Of a stretch of 64,000 bases of DNA, positions 16,150-24,610 are shown in pieces (within the stretch, counting starts at the first letter, position 1; every line of letters begins with the position of its first letter). Both the position numbers and the translations under genes were made by a program. The DNA lies in NCBI RefSeq assembly GCF_037914945.1, contig NZ_CP149787.1:3720001-3784000 (forward strand), written 5' to 3'. The notes under the pieces were generated by a model. It was not told where the DNA came from and ran no database searches. It saw nothing but the letters and a program-made list of their open reading frames with translations. The stretch comes from Haloterrigena sp. KLK7. GTDB taxonomy: Archaea; Halobacteriota; Halobacteria; Halobacteriales; Natrialbaceae.

Positions 16150-17209
16150 GTGGACCGATCCCGACGCGTTCGCGCAGGCACTCGAGCGAGCCGACACGAA
16201 GGAGAAGGGGAACTGCTTCGAGGACTTCGCGGAGGGGGACGTCATCGAACACGACCCCGGCCTCACTTTGACCGAGTGGGGGAACCAGCAGTGGATGAGC
16301 CAGACGCTCAACCACGACCCGGCCTACTGGCGGACCGACGCCGCCGCGGACCGCGGCTTCGACGAGCCGCCGATCCACCCGGACTACCTCACCGCCGCGA
16401 CGCTGGGCATCACCGTCGAGGACCTCAGCGAGAAGGGCGGCTACTTCCTCGGGCGGACCGACGTCCGGTTCCCCGGGACGCCCGTCTACGCGGGCGCCGA
16501 ACTCCACGTCGAGAGCGAGGTCGTCGATACCGCGACCTCGAGTTCCCGACCGGAGTACGGCATCGTCTCCTGGCGCACCCGCGGGACGGACGCCGAGACC
16601 GGCGAGGTGCTCTGCTCCTACGAGCGGACGAACATGATTCCGCGCCGGGAACCCGTCGCGACCGACGGGAGCGGGGCTGCAACAACGGAAGCGGACGGCG
16701 ACGACGAGCCCGATCTCCCCGAGGCGTTCGTCACTCCCGCGGGCGGCTACTTCGAGGACTTCGTCGCGGCCCTCGAGGAGGCCGACGCCGAGAACGCGGC
16801 GGTCGCCTACCGCCACGAGCGGGGCCGTACGCAGGACGACGTCACCGTCGCCTCGCTGCCGCTGGCGACCCTCAACACGGCCAAACAGCACCACAACGTC
16901 GACGTGATGAGCGACTCGCCGTCGGGCGACATCGTCACCTACGGCGACGTCACCCGCTCGACCGCGCTGGGCCACGCCCGCTCGGACGAAGAGACCTGGC
17001 GCGAGGTCGGCTTCGACGACGAGTCGTTCCACACGTTCGTCGCGGCGGGCGACACCGTCTACGCCTTTACGCGCGTGCTCGAGGCCGAAACTGACGCCTC
17101 GAGCGACGAGGCGGGGACCGTCCGATTCGAGCACATCGCCTTCAATCAGGACGACGAGCCCGTCTACTCCGGGACGCGAACCGCGGAGATTCGGAAACGC
17201 CCCAGCTAA
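16142..17209 (+). CDS. mch: Mesaconyl-CoA hydratase
   Basis: A 355-residue double-hotdog (MaoC-like) hydratase. Each half has a hotdog-type core: FEDFAEGDVIEHDPGLTLTEWGNQQWMSQTLNHDPAYW in the N-terminal half and YFEDFVAALEEA...SDSPSGDIVTYGDVTRSTALGHARSDEE in the second. It hydrates mesaconyl-C1-CoA to beta-methylmalyl-CoA in the methylaspartate cycle. A disordered acidic linker (about residues 175-195) joins the halves. Overlaps methylaspartate ammonia-lyase by 8 bases. Assignment to mesaconyl-CoA rather than another enoyl-CoA rests on cluster context plus family resemblance. Confidence 0.9.
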   Translation: MTEWTDPDAFAQALERADTKEKGNCFEDFAEGDVIEHDPGLTLTEWGNQQWMSQTLNHDPAYWRTDAAADRGFDEPPIHPDYLTAATLGITVEDLSEKGGYFLGRTDVRFPGTPVYAGAELHVESEVVDTATSSSRPEYGIVSWRTRGTDAETGEVLCSYERTNMIPRREPVATDGSGAATTEADGDDEPDLPEAFVTPAGGYFEDFVAALEEADAENAAVAYRHERGRTQDDVTVASLPLATLNTAKQHHNVDVMSDSPSGDIVTYGDVTRSTALGHARSDEETWREVGFDDESFHTFVAAGDTVYAFTRVLEAETDASSDEAGTVRFEHIAFNQDDEPVYSGTRTAEIRKRPS

Positions 17210-17301
17210 CCGGACCGAACGGCCGTACCGACCGCTGACCACCGCTGATCGCCGCTGACGACCACAGATCCGGCTTCAGAGACAGATCCGAACTCAGACA
17301 C

Positions 17302-18345
17302 ATGACCGACGACATCCGACTCTGCCGAACCTTCCAGACCGCACCGGCCGCCGTTCCGAAAGACGACTCGGCGAAGTACCTCGTCTCCGCGCTCACCGCG
17401 GAGGGATTCCAGGCGCCCGACTGGCTCGTCCCCGACATGGAGGACGGCACCGCGCCGAACATGAAGGCGGAGGGGCTCGAGAACACCATCGAGACGGTTC
17501 CGGAACACGACTTCCCCGGTGAGATCTGGCCCCGCGTCGAGTGGAGCTACGAGGACGAGGAGTACCGGGAGAAGGGACGCGACCAGATCGACCGCCTCGT
17601 CGGCGAGATCGGCGACGAGATCGACGGCGTCGTCGTCCCCAAGGTCGGCCGTCTCGAGGACGTCCGGCGCGCCGCCGAGGTCGTCGCCGAGGCCGAGGCC
17701 GAACACGGCCACGACGACGGCTCGATCGGCCTCTCGATCATCGTCGAGACCGGTCGCGCTCGCTCCGACCTGCGCGAGATCGCCGAGTTCGGCGAGGATT
17801 CCCGGCTGACCGGGCTGGTCTTCGGTCCCGTCGACTACACCGCCGAACTCGGCGGCCGCGACTTAGGTGACGGCCGCCCGCGCTGGGACGGCCTGCTCGA
17901 GGCGCTGTCCAACGAGGCCAGCGCCGCCGGCCTCGTCTCGATCGGCGGCCCCTTCGACGACCTGTTCAAGGAGCGTGCCGGCTTGACCTACTACAACGCG
18001 GACGAGTACGCCGATCAGGTCGAACACGAGGCCCGCCTCGGCCTCGACGGCTCCTGGTCGCTCTATCCCAAACAGACGATCCAGGCCAACACGATCCATA
18101 TGCCCACGCCCGAGGAGCTCGAGCGCGACGTGAGCAAGATCGAGCGGTTCAACGAGGCCAAACGCGAGGGCACCGGCGCGGTCACGCTCGACGGCCAGAT
18201 GGTCGACGAGGCCACCTTCAAGAACTTCCGCAACACGGTCCAGCAGGTCCGCGCGATCGACGAGATACGCCCGGGCCAGACCGAGGAGTACTACGACGAC
18301 GACCTCCTCGAGCGCGCTCGCGACCTCGAACTCTCCTATCAGTAG
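17302..18345 (+). CDS. citE: Beta-methylmalyl-CoA lyase (CitE-like CoA ester lyase)
   Basis: A 347-residue HpcH/HpaI aldolase/citrate-lyase-beta-type enzyme. Typical features: WLVPDMEDGTAPNMKAEGLENTI (metal-binding acidic turn), GVVVPKVGRLEDVRRAAEVV, LSIIVETGRARSDLREIAEFG, and LVFGPVDYTAELGG. In the cycle it cleaves beta-methylmalyl-CoA to glyoxylate and propionyl-CoA. Haloarchaea also carry a related CitE homologue acting as malyl-CoA thioesterase, so that activity is the main alternative; position beside mesaconyl-CoA hydratase favours the lyase. A 92-base gap separates it from mch. Confidence 0.9.
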   Translation: MTDDIRLCRTFQTAPAAVPKDDSAKYLVSALTAEGFQAPDWLVPDMEDGTAPNMKAEGLENTIETVPEHDFPGEIWPRVEWSYEDEEYREKGRDQIDRLVGEIGDEIDGVVVPKVGRLEDVRRAAEVVAEAEAEHGHDDGSIGLSIIVETGRARSDLREIAEFGEDSRLTGLVFGPVDYTAELGGRDLGDGRPRWDGLLEALSNEASAAGLVSIGGPFDDLFKERAGLTYYNADEYADQVEHEARLGLDGSWSLYPKQTIQANTIHMPTPEELERDVSKIERFNEAKREGTGAVTLDGQMVDEATFKNFRNTVQQVRAIDEIRPGQTEEYYDDDLLERARDLELSYQ

Positions 18346-18433
18346 GCGGCGATCGCGATCGTCGGATTCGGTTTTCGTAGTGGGCCAGATCCTCGCCGCG
18401 GTAGCGGTGGCAACGTCCCGGTCGGGGACGCCC

Positions 18434-19795
18434 CTAATCGGTCGACTCCTCCGCGCTCGATTCTTCCGTCTTCGACTCCTCTGCACGCGGGTTCTCGCGA
18501 ACGACGAGCGACGCGATTCGAGCCCCCTCGACGTCGGCGACCTCGAATGCGTACCCGTCGACCTCGACGTGGTCACCGACCTCGGGGGCCCGGCCCAGCC
18601 GATCCAGCACGAGGCCGCCGACGGTTCCGAACTCGTCGGACTCGAAGTCGGCACCGAGTCGCTCGTTGACGTCCGAGACGGTGACGGCGCCGTCGACGAC
18701 GTAGGAACCGTCGTCGCGCCGGTCGATCGAGGGCTCGTCTGCGTCGAACCCGTCGCGGAGGTCGCCGACGATCTCCTCGACGAGGTCCTCGACCGTGACG
18801 ATCCCCTCGAAGACGCCCCACTCGTCGATCACCGCGGCCATCTGGGCACGGTCGCCCTGGAACTGTTCCAAGAGGTCGGTGACGGGCGTCGTCTCCGGCA
18901 CGACGGGCATCTCGCGGGTGACCTCGCCGACGGTCACGCGCTCGAGGTCGCCCTCGGACTCGCCGGCTCGCAGCACGTCCTTGGCGTCGACGAAGCCGAC
19001 CACCTGATCGTCCGCATCGGGATCGAGCACCGGATAGCGAGTGTGTCCCTCCTCGAGGATCAGCGTGCGAAGGTCAGAGAGCGGAAGGTCGTCGGTGATC
19101 GTCACGGCGTCGGGCCGGGGCACCATCACCTGCTGAACGGTCGTGTCGTCGAGTTCGAAGACCTGTTCGATCATCTCGACCTCCTCCGCGTCGATCTGGC
19201 CCTCGCTCCCGGACCTGCTCAGGACGGTCAGGATCTCCTCCTCGGTGAGCGTCTCGTCGGTCTCCGAGGCCGGCGGAATCCCGATCAGTCGCGTGAAGGC
19301 GTTGGCCGTCCCGTTGAAGACGATGATCCCGGGGAGGAAGGTGTAGTAGAAGAACTTCATCAGCGGCGAGACCAGCAGTGCGACGCGTTCGGCCTGGGCG
19401 ATCGAAATCGTCTTCGGCGCGAGTTCGCCGAAGACGACGTGCAAGAACGTGATGAAGCTGAATCCGATGATGAAGGCGACGAGGTGGAGCAGGCTCGCCG
19501 GGAGAATCGGCGCGAGCACCGGCTCGAGCAGGGCCGCCACGGCCGGTTCGCCCAGCCACCCCAGCCCCAGCGAGGCGAGGGTGATTCCCAGTTGGGTGGT
19601 CGCGAGGTAGTCGTCTAAGTTGTCGACGGCCTCCTGCAGGAGCGTCGCCCCGGTCTTCCCCTCCGCGACCGCCTGTTCGACGGCCGACGAGCGAACGCGG
19701 ACGTAGGCGAACTCCGCGGCGACGAAGAAGCCGTTCAGGGCGACCAGCACGAACGCCCCGAACAGCCGCGCGAGGTCGGCGACGAGGTCTACCAT
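18434..19795 (-). CDS. CNNM/CorC-type membrane protein (DUF21, two CBS, CorC_HlyC)
   Basis: A 453-residue protein with the family order: DUF21 membrane domain of about four segments (residues 1-190; FGAFVLVALNGFFVAAEFAYVRVRSSAVEQ at the N-terminus), a CBS pair (about 210-335; VMVPRPDAVTITDDLPLSDL and VGEVTREMPVVPETTPVTDLL), and a C-terminal CorC_HlyC domain (about 355-435; YVVDGAVTVSDVNERLG). Members take part in Mg2+ or Na+ transport. The ATG at 19795 was chosen over the longer frame because it places the first membrane helix at the N-terminus. The tail is Glu/Ser-rich. It may have a long leader, described separately. Confidence 0.9.
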   Translation of the reverse strand: MVDLVADLARLFGAFVLVALNGFFVAAEFAYVRVRSSAVEQAVAEGKTGATLLQEAVDNLDDYLATTQLGITLASLGLGWLGEPAVAALLEPVLAPILPASLLHLVAFIIGFSFITFLHVVFGELAPKTISIAQAERVALLVSPLMKFFYYTFLPGIIVFNGTANAFTRLIGIPPASETDETLTEEEILTVLSRSGSEGQIDAEEVEMIEQVFELDDTTVQQVMVPRPDAVTITDDLPLSDLRTLILEEGHTRYPVLDPDADDQVVGFVDAKDVLRAGESEGDLERVTVGEVTREMPVVPETTPVTDLLEQFQGDRAQMAAVIDEWGVFEGIVTVEDLVEEIVGDLRDGFDADEPSIDRRDDGSYVVDGAVTVSDVNERLGADFESDEFGTVGGLVLDRLGRAPEVGDHVEVDGYAFEVADVEGARIASLVVRENPRAEESKTEESSAEESTD

Positions 19796-20158
19796 GGCCG
19801 GTCGTTCCTCCGGACTCGAGCGGTGCCTCGAGTCGACTCGCTTCTCGACGTCGATTCCACGCTCGGCGCTGGCGTCGCGCTCGAGGACGGGGACGTCCGC
19901 ACAGCGTCCCCGTGAGCGGACGACCGACCGTCGCCCGCGTTCACAGTGACGGCATCCATCATACTCCCCAGTCGTCACGCCGGCCCTATAGTTACGTGGG
20001 CGACAGATGCAACGAGGCGAATCCATCGGCCGACGAATCGCTCGAGGTCGGCGTCACCGTCGCGGGCGACGGAAGGGAGACGAGCGGGAGGGCCCGCACG
20101 GACGGACCGCCGTCCCGCTGGGGATGACGTCACCAGTTTCCGGTGACGGTGCCGCCGG
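19796..20158. other. Gene-free stretch with a possible structured leader of the CNNM gene
   Basis: No coding sequence is supported. A hairpin with arms ggggacg and cgtcccc spans 19889-19911. A TATA-like element on the minus strand lies near 19987-19996 (tataggg), which would give the leftward CNNM gene a leader of roughly 160-170 bases, unusual for a haloarchaeon. It is uncertain that this promoter is used. Confidence 0.35.
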
Positions 20159-21250
20159 TCACTCGGCGAGGACCGCGCTCGCGAGGTCGGGAAATATTCG
20201 ATCGGCGAAGTGGACCGCCAGCACCACGACGATCGGGCCGAGGAAGAGCCCGTACCAACCGAACGCGAGCGTCCCGAGGAAGTAACCCAGCAGGACCAGT
20301 CCCATGTGGACGCCGCTGCGCGCCGAGAGCAGCGACCGCGCGAAGAAGTCGGGGATCGTGTCCACGACGGTAAACGAGAGGACGAAGAACGCGATCGGCT
20401 GCCACAGCGGCGTCGCCGTCGCGAGCGCGAGACCGAGGAGGTACAGGCCGTACGGGACGTAGACGATCTTCATGCCGACCGCGGGAATCAGCGTCCCGAT
20501 GCCGATCAGGACGGCGAGCAACACCGGCGTGGCGACGACCGGCCCACCCGAGGCGACCAGGTTCAGACCCAGAAAGGTGACGGCGGCGATAGCGGCTGCC
20601 ACGCCGACGATCGCGAGGTTACTGACGAAGATCGTCTCGAGGTCGTCGTCGACCCCGTCGAGAAACGAGACGACCTGCTCGTCGCCGTCGACGCTTCGGA
20701 CGAACCACCGTCGGAGCGTCCCGTCGTCGCGCAGCAGGTAAAAGAGGAACGTGAGCATGAGGAAGAACCGCGCGAGCACCGAGAAGACGAACCCCGCGAC
20801 CGTCGAGAGCCGCCCGAGGAGCCCGGGAAGGCCGCCGCGGAGTATCGAGGTGATCGATCGGCCCGGAGCGGAGGTGAGCCGTCGCCGGAGTCGGTCCAGG
20901 TTCCGCTCTCGAGCGATCGAGAGGTACGGCTGGAGAGCCGACCGATAGGCCTCGAGGTCGCTCGCGGCGAGGAACTGATCGAGTTCCCGCAGGGCCACGA
21001 CTCCCGCGTAGCCGACGACGGCGAACATGGGGACGACGACGGCCAGGATCGTGACCGTCGCCGTCACGTTCGGATGGTCGAGGCGGCGATCGAGCAGGCG
21101 GTAGAGCGGCCGCGTGGCGTAGTAGAGAAAGATCGCGAACAGGAGCGTTCCGACGTAGGCGTAGAGGGCGACGCCGATCGCGAGGGCGATGACCAGACCG
21201 AGACTCGCCCAGACGACGCGGCGGCCGTCCCACCCGCGGAACGCGCACAT
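20159..21250 (-). CDS. AI-2E family transporter (permease PerM/TqsA type)
   Basis: A 363-residue membrane protein with about seven to eight membrane segments and the long amphipathic middle region typical of the AI-2E family (formerly UPF0118): VVALRELDQFLAASDLEAYRSALQPYLSIARERN. The C-terminal block LLGYFLGTLAFGWYGLFLGPIVVVLAVHFADRI is the conserved family end (GP...). Some members export autoinducer-2 or act as Na+(Li+)/H+ antiporters; substrate here is unknown. Leftward, about 100 bases downstream of the ZIP-like gene and possibly co-transcribed with it. Confidence 0.88.
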   Translation of the reverse strand: MCAFRGWDGRRVVWASLGLVIALAIGVALYAYVGTLLFAIFLYYATRPLYRLLDRRLDHPNVTATVTILAVVVPMFAVVGYAGVVALRELDQFLAASDLEAYRSALQPYLSIARERNLDRLRRRLTSAPGRSITSILRGGLPGLLGRLSTVAGFVFSVLARFFLMLTFLFYLLRDDGTLRRWFVRSVDGDEQVVSFLDGVDDDLETIFVSNLAIVGVAAAIAAVTFLGLNLVASGGPVVATPVLLAVLIGIGTLIPAVGMKIVYVPYGLYLLGLALATATPLWQPIAFFVLSFTVVDTIPDFFARSLLSARSGVHMGLVLLGYFLGTLAFGWYGLFLGPIVVVLAVHFADRIFPDLASAVLAE

Positions 21251-21353
21251 AGTTCCTCCTCATCGGCGCGTGTCAAAAACGGTGGGCGCGCGACTGCACG
21301 CGGTCTCGGGCGCACCCGCCGCGGGCGTGACCGCGAGTCGGTCGGCCCTCGAC

Positions 21354-22265
21354 TCACGCGGCGAGCAACAGGAGGGAGTAGCCCGCCGCACCGACGACGA
21401 ACGATCCGAACCGGCTCCGCCGCTCCGACGGGAGCTCTTCCTTGATCACGTTGAGGACGATGCCGCCGCCGAGGAAGGCCAACAGGAGCGCGAGGACGAA
21501 CTCGCTGACGGGCGTCGCGTAGCCGACGGTGACGCCGAGGAGCACCGCCGCCGCGAGCAGCCACCGGCCGTACCGGTGGTAGATCCGGCCGTGGTGTTCG
21601 CGGAGCCCGAAGTCGTTCACGACGAAGTGCAGCGCCATCGCGACGACGAAGAACGCCAGGCTCGTGACGCCGGGCTCCTCGCGATGGACGAGGAGATAGC
21701 CGACGAGGGCGTTGTAGGCGGCGAACGATCCCGCGTGGACCCAGAAGACGCCGTCCGGCGTCCGCTCGGGCTCGCCGCCGTCGGTGTCCGTTTCAGCCAC
21801 GTTTCCGCCGTCGGTGTCCGTTTCAGCCACGGTTCCGCCATTGGCTTCCGTTCCAGCCACGTCTCCGCCGTCGGCCTCCGTTCCGATCATGGCGAAGCGC
21901 TCGAGGCCGTAGAAGGCGACGAACCCCGCGAGCGTCACGAGGTAGATGTGGCGGTCGACGGTAGCGAGGACGGTCCCGCTCTCGTCGATCGCCGCCGCGG
22001 CGGCCCCGACCTCGGGCAGGAGGTGGACGAAGACGTACGCGACCGAGACGCCCCCGGCCATCGACAGCCACCGACTGCGCGGGATCGCCTCGAGGAATCG
22101 GAGCCGACCGGCGAACACGTGGACCAGCGCGAGTCCGATCGCGAACGCCGCGGTGAGCGCATCGACGAGGCCGAACGCGGTACTCGAGATCGAGCGAGCG
22201 ACGATCGGCGGTCCGCAGACGCCGATCGCCGACGGCGGGACCGCGGTCGCGAACCACAGTTCCAT
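21354..22265 (-). CDS. Multi-pass membrane protein with a ZIP-like C-terminal half
   Basis: A 303-residue protein with seven or eight predicted membrane segments. The C-terminal half (VAMALHFVVNDFGLREHHGRIYHRYGRW, then ALLLAFLGGGIVLNVIKEELPSERRSRF) resembles ZIP metal transporters and their bimetal-binding helices, but the classical H-N-x-x-D motif is not complete (HFVVND is the nearest). A hydrophilic loop after the fourth helix (about residues 125-160) is built of four 10-residue repeats. The ATG at 22265 was chosen because the longer frame is basic and non-membrane. Metal transport is inference. Confidence 0.7.
   Translation of the reverse strand: MELWFATAVPPSAIGVCGPPIVARSISSTAFGLVDALTAAFAIGLALVHVFAGRLRFLEAIPRSRWLSMAGGVSVAYVFVHLLPEVGAAAAAIDESGTVLATVDRHIYLVTLAGFVAFYGLERFAMIGTEADGGDVAGTEANGGTVAETDTDGGNVAETDTDGGEPERTPDGVFWVHAGSFAAYNALVGYLLVHREEPGVTSLAFFVVAMALHFVVNDFGLREHHGRIYHRYGRWLLAAAVLLGVTVGYATPVSEFVLALLLAFLGGGIVLNVIKEELPSERRSRFGSFVVGAAGYSLLLLAA
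21776..21890 (-). repeat. Four tandem 30-base repeats inside the ZIP-like gene
   Basis: Four in-frame 30-base units encode 10-residue repeats of the type VAETDTDGGN (variants TEADGGDVAG and TEANGGTVAE). Two adjacent units are almost identical at DNA level, a configuration prone to slippage, so copy number could vary between strains. Confidence 0.7.
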
Positions 22266-22464
22266 ACGGACCGTTCGGCCGGGACCGCCTTCGGTTCGCT
22301 GCAAGCGAATCGCTCGAGCGGCGAAGCGAGCGTTTTTCGCCGCTCGAACGGTCACGCGTGCCGACAGATACCGCGATCGACGCCCATATCCTTCTACCAG
22401 GTTCGACGGGTTCGGAGCGCTAGCCGGTCGCGTTCGGAGACCAGTCGGAGTCAGCGGTCGACGC

Positions 22465-23541
22465 TCAGTCGTCGCTCCCCGACGGCCACTCGCGACCGCT
22501 CGCCTCGATGACGGCGCGCAGCTGCCGGCGGCGCTCGTCGAGGTCCGCGAGCGCGTCGGCGAACTCCGCGTCGGAGACCGTGGGAACGCCCGCCTCGCGG
22601 AGGTGATCGAGATCCGGTGCCGGTGGCACCTGGTCGGCCGGCTCGATCGTGTCGGTGTACGCGTTGAGGTAGCTCTCGGCGTTCGAGCGCGCACTCGCGA
22701 TGAGCGCGTCGTTAGGTCGGTGTTCCTCGGGAACCCCGAACCGCAGGAGCGTCAGCGCCTCGTCGAAGACGACGACCGCTCTGGCCGAGGAGTCGAGCAG
22801 TTCGTCGCTGTGGTAGTAGTGGAGGATCGGATGGATCTTGTGCTGGGCCCCGAGGTCACTGAGCTCGGCCGAGAGCGTGTCGAGGAGGTGGTCGAACTGG
22901 TCGAAGTCCTCGCCGTTCCAGCCGGTCGTGACGAACGTCTCGCCCCGTTTACCGATCCCCAGGACGCTGTTCGCGTACGATCGACGGCCGGTGACGCCGT
23001 CGAGCACCGAGATCACGTACGACACGCCCAGCGTGACGAACAACATCCCGCTGGCCGTCGTCAGAGCGGCGGCGACTTGCCACAGGCTGGAGCCGGGGTA
23101 GAAGTCCCCGTTCCCCATCGTGAACATGGTCTGTGCGACGAAGTAGAACCGCCCGATCCACGTGACGGGTCCCGTCGGGCGGGAGTGAACGAGAGCGTCC
23201 TCGCTGCCGGCGAAGACGAGCGTCCAGCCGAGCCAGATGAGTCCGACCCACACGAGGAGGTTCAACGCGAGGATGAGCGGCCCGCCGATCGAAAGTCCCT
23301 GGTCGCGCTCGTCGCCGAGAGTGCGGAGCCGGTGCCACGCGCTGATCATTAACCGCGACGAGAGCGGTCCCGCACCCTTGTCGTCCCAGAGGATCGTCCA
23401 GAACAGGTCGACGATCGCGACGGAGAGACAGCCGATTCCGACCGCGAGAGACAGGAGCCGTACCGGCCCGGTCGATGAGAGGCTCTCGACGGCACCGGCG
23501 GTGACGTTGAGAAGGCCGAACCTGACCATCTCGATACACAT
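22465..23541 (-). CDS. Ion channel family protein (K+-channel-like pore)
   Basis: A 358-residue protein. Three or four N-terminal membrane helices include a re-entrant pore loop ending in TMGNGDFYPG (about residue 155), which aligns with the TVGYGD selectivity filter of K+ channels, followed by the inner helix WQVAAALTTASGMLFVTLGVSYVISVL. Residues about 200-358 are a cytoplasmic, mostly helical domain not recognised as RCK. The Y-to-N change in the filter makes ion selectivity uncertain. The start at 23541 was chosen because a TATA-like ttttcatac lies about 28 bases upstream. Divergent from the FNT transporter gene. Confidence 0.75.
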   Translation of the reverse strand: MCIEMVRFGLLNVTAGAVESLSSTGPVRLLSLAVGIGCLSVAIVDLFWTILWDDKGAGPLSSRLMISAWHRLRTLGDERDQGLSIGGPLILALNLLVWVGLIWLGWTLVFAGSEDALVHSRPTGPVTWIGRFYFVAQTMFTMGNGDFYPGSSLWQVAAALTTASGMLFVTLGVSYVISVLDGVTGRRSYANSVLGIGKRGETFVTTGWNGEDFDQFDHLLDTLSAELSDLGAQHKIHPILHYYHSDELLDSSARAVVVFDEALTLLRFGVPEEHRPNDALIASARSNAESYLNAYTDTIEPADQVPPAPDLDHLREAGVPTVSDAEFADALADLDERRRQLRAVIEASGREWPSGSDD

Positions 23542-23717
23542 ACGAGAGTGGCTCGGAAAACGCTGCGGTATGAAAACCGAAACGCGCCCCGAAGGCGTCT
23601 GGAACGCGGACCGGCGGCTTCCATCGTCACGACGTCCAGACTGACTCGGTATCTGAGAGATCTCCGAAAGCGCAGGCACACCCTATTTCACCTGTCAAGT
23701 AGGACGATTGTCAGCCC

Positions 23718-24506
23718 ATGTCCGTCGCTCCCGATCCCCCCGAAATCTTCGACCGCGCGGCCGAAGAGGGGGAACGACGCCTCGATCAGTCGTGGCTCGA
23801 GTTGATTTCGACCAGTTTCATCGCCGGGTTCACGATCGTCTTCGGCCTCGCGGCGCTCGGCATCGTCCACGCGGTCCTCGAGCCGCGGATCGGTGACGCC
23901 GCCAAACTCCCGGGATCGCTCGCGTTCGGCTTCGGCCTCGTAATGCTGGTCGTCGGTCGGTCGGAACTGTTCAACGAGAACTTCTTCGATCCGGTCGCGA
24001 CGGCGATCGAACGAGACGACTCGTGGCTGATCGGCCCGCTGCTCCGCCTGTGGTCCGTCACGTTCGCGTTCAACCTCGTCGGCGGTGCCCTCATGGTGCT
24101 CGTGCTGTCGGTTCCCGGCGCGCTCCCTGATGGAACGGACCATGCGCTGGTGACGGTCGCCGAGGAGATCGTCCATCGGGAGCCGACGGGGGTATTCGCG
24201 GACGCTATCGCGGGCGGTGCGCTCGTAGCGTTGCTCTCCCACCTCCTCGAGGCCGTCGATGGCGTCGGCGGTCGGATCGCCATGGCGTACATCGTCGGCA
24301 TCCTGCTAGCGCTCGGCCCCTTCGATCACGTCATCGTTACCGTTCTCCACGTCTTCTTCGGGATGGCGTTCGGTGCCGATATCAGCGTCGGTGCGCTGGG
24401 GACGACGACCGCCGTCGTGACGGCCGGGAACGTCGTCGGCGGACTCGGCCTGGTCACGTTCAGTCACATCGCGCAGGTCGAAGGAGCGCGCTCGTCCGGC
24501 GACTGA
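23718..24506 (+). CDS. Formate/nitrite transporter (FNT) family protein
   Basis: A 262-residue, six-helix membrane protein of the FNT family. Family-like features: FGLAALGIVHAVLEPRIGDAAKLPGSLAFGFGLVMLVVGRSELFNENFFDPVA spread over residues 43-96 (the helix break and the N-E-N motif of the pore) and the C-terminal ALGTTTAVVTAGNVVGGLGLVTFSH, the 'N..GN..GG' region. Transported anion could be formate, nitrite, hydrosulfide or another small monovalent ion. Transcribed alone; divergent from the ion-channel gene, so the two may respond to a common condition. Confidence 0.85.
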   Translation: MSVAPDPPEIFDRAAEEGERRLDQSWLELISTSFIAGFTIVFGLAALGIVHAVLEPRIGDAAKLPGSLAFGFGLVMLVVGRSELFNENFFDPVATAIERDDSWLIGPLLRLWSVTFAFNLVGGALMVLVLSVPGALPDGTDHALVTVAEEIVHREPTGVFADAIAGGALVALLSHLLEAVDGVGGRIAMAYIVGILLALGPFDHVIVTVLHVFFGMAFGADISVGALGTTTAVVTAGNVVGGLGLVTFSHIAQVEGARSSGD

Positions 24507-24610
24507 CCGCCGGTGACCGACGCGGCGACGTTCGTCGACCGGATCGAACCGTCGCCGCCCGGCCGAGTCCGGCCGAGCGTACTTGAGCGTCGATCCCGTT
24601 CGATACCGGC

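Noticed and set aside
21354-22694. The longer start for the ZIP-like gene at 22694
   Set aside because: The added 143 residues are Arg-rich and antisense-like; membrane helices begin at the ATG at 22265.
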